This document shows positions 15,156-17,248 of a stretch of 17,248 bases of DNA, piece by piece. Position 1 is the stretch's first letter, and every line of letters starts with the position of its first letter. The notes under the pieces were generated by a model. The model was not told the origin of the DNA and searched no databases. It was given only the letters and a program-made list of their open reading frames with translations. The translations under genes and the position numbers were made by a program. Origin of the DNA: Bacillota bacterium (GTDB lineage Bacteria > Bacillota > Clostridia > Clostridiales > Clostridiaceae); assembly GCA_023451395.1 (NCBI GenBank), contig JAEXZL010000184.1, positions 1-17,248 of the forward strand, read 5' to 3'.

Positions 15156-15573
15156 ATCTCTCTTAAAGGAAAATCAGGCTAGTTGCCTTATCTTTAAAAA
15201 TCAAGAACTTATTTATTCTTCTCAATATATAGGGGTGAAGCCTCTCCTTCAATTCATGAAAGAGGATCATTTTATTGATGAGAATGACAAGATAACCCTT
15301 GTAGACAAGGTTATTGGAAAAGCTGCAATGCTTTTGGCTGCCCATATTGGAATTTCCCGTGTGCTAACACCGGTAATGAGCCTGGAGGCAGTAAAAGTAG
15401 CAGAGCTTTATCATATTGACTATGAAGCCTCACAAATGGTTCCCTACATCATTAATCGTCAGGGTACTGGCAAGTGTCCTTTAGAGCTCTCCGTTGAAAA
15501 CACTGAAGATTTACAGCAGGGGCTTTTAAATATTCAGGAAGCAATTGCAGAGCTTATGAAGGCTAAAGGATAA
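15136..15573 (+). CDS. DUF1893 family protein (TM1506-like, deaminase-related fold)
   Basis: A 145-residue protein that starts inside the end of the S-component gene (20-base overlap), so the two are translationally coupled. Signatures are KVIGKAAMLLAAHIGISRVLTPVMSLEA in the middle and IINRQGTGKCPLE (about residues 106-118), the DUF1893 hallmark. The structurally known member, TM1506 of Thermotoga, is classed with the cytidine-deaminase-like fold as I recall it. Here the usual deaminase His/Cys-Ala-Glu zinc site appears as GKAA, so zinc-dependent deamination is unlikely. One conserved cysteine (C115) remains. No function is established. Presence in a transporter cassette suggests modification or binding of the imported compound, but that is inference. 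Confidence 0.85.
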   Translation: MNLEQAKSLLKENQASCLIFKNQELIYSSQYIGVKPLLQFMKEDHFIDENDKITLVDKVIGKAAMLLAAHIGISRVLTPVMSLEAVKVAELYHIDYEASQMVPYIINRQGTGKCPLELSVENTEDLQQGLLNIQEAIAELMKAKG

Positions 15574-15669
15574 AGGAAGAGCCTCCATTAACATCTATAT
15601 TTCCTTAAAACCATAATATAATTAATAAATAGATGATGTAATTGTGTATCTTTTCGGGTGCACAGCAAA

Positions 15670-15702
15670 AAATCCTGTTGGCCAATATGGCTGACAGGAT
15701 TT
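15670..15702 (-). terminator. Strong hairpin terminator of the helicase gene (possibly bidirectional)
   Basis: A 15-pair stem with two G-T pairs closes on a 3-base loop (arms AAATCCTGTTGGCCA and TGGCTGACAGGATTT). On the minus strand it is followed by TTTTTT, and it lies about 95 bases past the helicase stop codon. It also stands about 97 bases past the DUF1893 stop on the plus strand, where the following sequence is less T-rich, so it may end both transcripts. Confidence 0.85.
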
Positions 15703-15797
15703 CATTGTTGAAATTTGCATCTCATTATTCAACATAAATTAATCTATTCTTTTACTTTTAGCACTATTAAAATCTACTTTTACTTTTTATAGTTTTC

Positions 15798-17248
15798 TCA
15801 ACTATTTACTATTGTAAGGTGATTTAAAGCTCTAGTATAAGCTATGTACCTCTCATTTTTTGTCATCCCTTCTGGAATAACATATACATCATCAAATTCA
15901 AGACCCTTGCATTGTTCAACAGTTAGTAAAGAAATAACTCCTTGAAGGCATTTATTTTTTACTATCCTGTTACACTCAAAGATTTGCTTTACTAAGGGAC
16001 TCTCTATACTTTTAGCATCTTTTACAATTACTCCAATTCTCTTCTTGCCAGGTTGTACCCCCTGGATTCCCTTCAAAAATATTGCTTTTGTAATCTCCTT
16101 TACCTTTCCACAAGAAACACCTACAGATAAGGAGTTAAATCCAAAGTATGAATTACAGTAATCATTTATTTCAACACTATTTCTATAGTTCTCATTCAAA
16201 ACAAAGAGCTTGGCACCATTTTCCATAAGAAATCCATCCCAATTATCAATGCCGCGTCCTTCTTTAATTAATTGATTTGTGTCTCCATAAACATTGAAAG
16301 TTATACCTCCATTTACCTGATTAATTATTTCATATTCAGTTAAAGATATATCCTGTCCTTCATCTATACAAAGCATTTTATCTGCCCTAAATAGCTTTCC
16401 ATAATAGAGAAGGCAGAAAGCTAATTTAGCGTATAGTAATGCCTTACTCTGTCTATCTTTATACTTTATATTTTTAAGATCCATTACCCCAACAAAGGTT
16501 TCTTTAAAAACAGTTTGAAAAATCTTAGTTGGCAATTGATTTTCTAAATATTGTTTTATATGTGACAGCTCCGATTTTTCCGGCACAGTCAATATCTTTG
16601 AGTTTAGCTGTTTGGTTATATCAGTATTTCTTTTCTCTAGATTCTTTAGCTTCATCTCGTTAATTTTCATTTCCGCCTGAAGCTTTTCAATTTCTAAAAT
16701 TACTATGTTAATTTCATCCCTATAAATATTCAACTGCTCTATTAATGCTTTTGAGTCTGATAAAGAAAGGCTCTTACTATCCTTAATAATTAACCTGTTA
16801 TATTTTGATATAGCTTCTCTGCATTTATCTAATTCAAGTTCAAAAGCCGATATTTCCTGCTTTGCTTTATTAATTTCAAATTTGTGTTTACTTCTTCCAA
16901 TGCCCAATAAACTCTTAATAAAATTATTTTCTCTTTTGAAACTTTCCTCCAATTCCAATAAACCATTCTTTTTTTCTGAAACAATATTCTCCAATTCCTT
17001 ATATAGCAATTCCTTATAAGAAACCTGCTCTTGGATTTCATTATTAATTAATCTAGCTAATGTGTCTATTTTCTTGTATAACAATTCCTTTTGTCCCTCA
17101 TATATAGCATTATGTTGCATTAATACTGAATTTGCTTTATCCTCTTCCCTCTTAGCTAGTTCAATTTCCCTTTCATATTTGCCGACTTGAGAGAATACTT
17201 CAGAAATCATAGAAATTAAATAATCAATTCTCTGTTTACAGGTACGTT
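15798..17248 (-). CDS. UvrD/HelD-like SF1 helicase, C-terminal part (runs off the right edge)
   Basis: The frame has an ATG at 17210, but the 12 codons between it and the window edge are also open, so I treat the gene as 5'-truncated; the Walker A region is not visible and should lie outside. Counting from that ATG, residues 10-205 are highly charged heptad-like coiled coil. The motor motifs follow: Walker B CIDEGQD (281-287), GDTNQ (309-313), LNENYRN (338-344), QCKGLEFDDVYV (433-444) and YIAYTRAL (455-462). A coiled-coil insertion between the two ATPase halves is the plan of HelD-type helicases, which recycle RNA polymerase, but other UvrD-like proteins, including defence ones, have similar insertions. 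It ends close after motif VI without a C-terminal domain. Neighbouring genes give no functional hint. Confidence 0.8.
   Translation of the reverse strand, partial: RTCKQRIDYLISMISEVFSQVGKYEREIELAKREEDKANSVLMQHNAIYEGQKELLYKKIDTLARLINNEIQEQVSYKELLYKELENIVSEKKNGLLELEESFKRENNFIKSLLGIGRSKHKFEINKAKQEISAFELELDKCREAISKYNRLIIKDSKSLSLSDSKALIEQLNIYRDEINIVILEIEKLQAEMKINEMKLKNLEKRNTDITKQLNSKILTVPEKSELSHIKQYLENQLPTKIFQTVFKETFVGVMDLKNIKYKDRQSKALLYAKLAFCLLYYGKLFRADKMLCIDEGQDISLTEYEIINQVNGGITFNVYGDTNQLIKEGRGIDNWDGFLMENGAKLFVLNENYRNSVEINDYCNSYFGFNSLSVGVSCGKVKEITKAIFLKGIQGVQPGKKRIGVIVKDAKSIESPLVKQIFECNRIVKNKCLQGVISLLTVEQCKGLEFDDVYVIPEGMTKNERYIAYTRALNHLTIVNS

Noticed and set aside
1..17248. CRISPR array, tRNA or rRNA genes, complete insertion sequence
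   Set aside because: I saw no regularly spaced direct repeats, no tRNA-like cloverleaf or rRNA sequence, and no transposase reading frame.

Overview
The window is low-GC DNA with strong AGGAGG ribosome-binding sites, frequent GTG/TTG starts, T-rich intrinsic terminators and mostly co-oriented genes. This points to a Firmicute of the Clostridium type. The evidence is composition and protein families only; no rRNA or other taxonomic marker is present.

Region A (1-4210, minus strand) is the front of a class 2 DISARM anti-phage locus: drmE (complete) followed 11 bp later by drmA, whose first ~527 codons are visible before the window edge. It looks more AT-rich than the catabolic genes. A 940-bp AT-rich gap (4211-5151) separates it from the next operon. 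The gap holds an AT-rich perfect hairpin, a possible dispersed repeat with a degraded mini-ORF, and the terminator of the next operon.

Region B (5152-10949, minus strand) is a five-gene sugar-acid operon read kdgT-like permease > larA > glycerate kinase > DUF1537 acid-sugar kinase (dtnK-like) > pdxA2. Known reactions of these families suggest import of a small hydroxy acid, nickel-pincer-dependent C2 racemisation or epimerisation, then two exits: phosphorylation of glycerate, or phosphorylation of a four-carbon acid such as threonate/erythronate and oxidation-decarboxylation to dihydroxyacetone phosphate. Upstream of the permease lie a near-consensus sigma-54 promoter and a cre-like palindrome.

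Region C (11152-13970, minus strand) holds the matching sigma-54 activator (PrpR_N-PAS-AAA+-Fis HTH), preceded 17 bp upstream by an odd LarC-family gene. That LarC lacks the C-terminal LarC2 half and the HxHE-type metal motif, and carries an N-terminal extension made of four 24-bp tandem repeats. A perfect 12-bp inverted repeat just past the activator stop could be its terminator, the activator's upstream binding site, or both.

Region D (14162-15573, plus strand) diverges from region C across a compact back-to-back promoter pair. It is a three-gene cassette of unknown function: DUF3842, an ECF-transporter S component and DUF1893 (TM1506-like). A terminator hairpin overlaps the end of the DUF3842 gene.

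Region E (15798 to the right edge, minus strand) is the C-terminal part of a UvrD/HelD-like SF1 helicase with a long coiled-coil insertion. Its reading frame stays open to the window edge, and its terminator lies at 15670-15702.

The part most likely to be undescribed is the combination of the nickel-pincer LarA with the DUF1537/PdxA2 pathway under sigma-54 control, next to a degenerate LarC and the divergent DUF3842-ECF-S-DUF1893 cassette.
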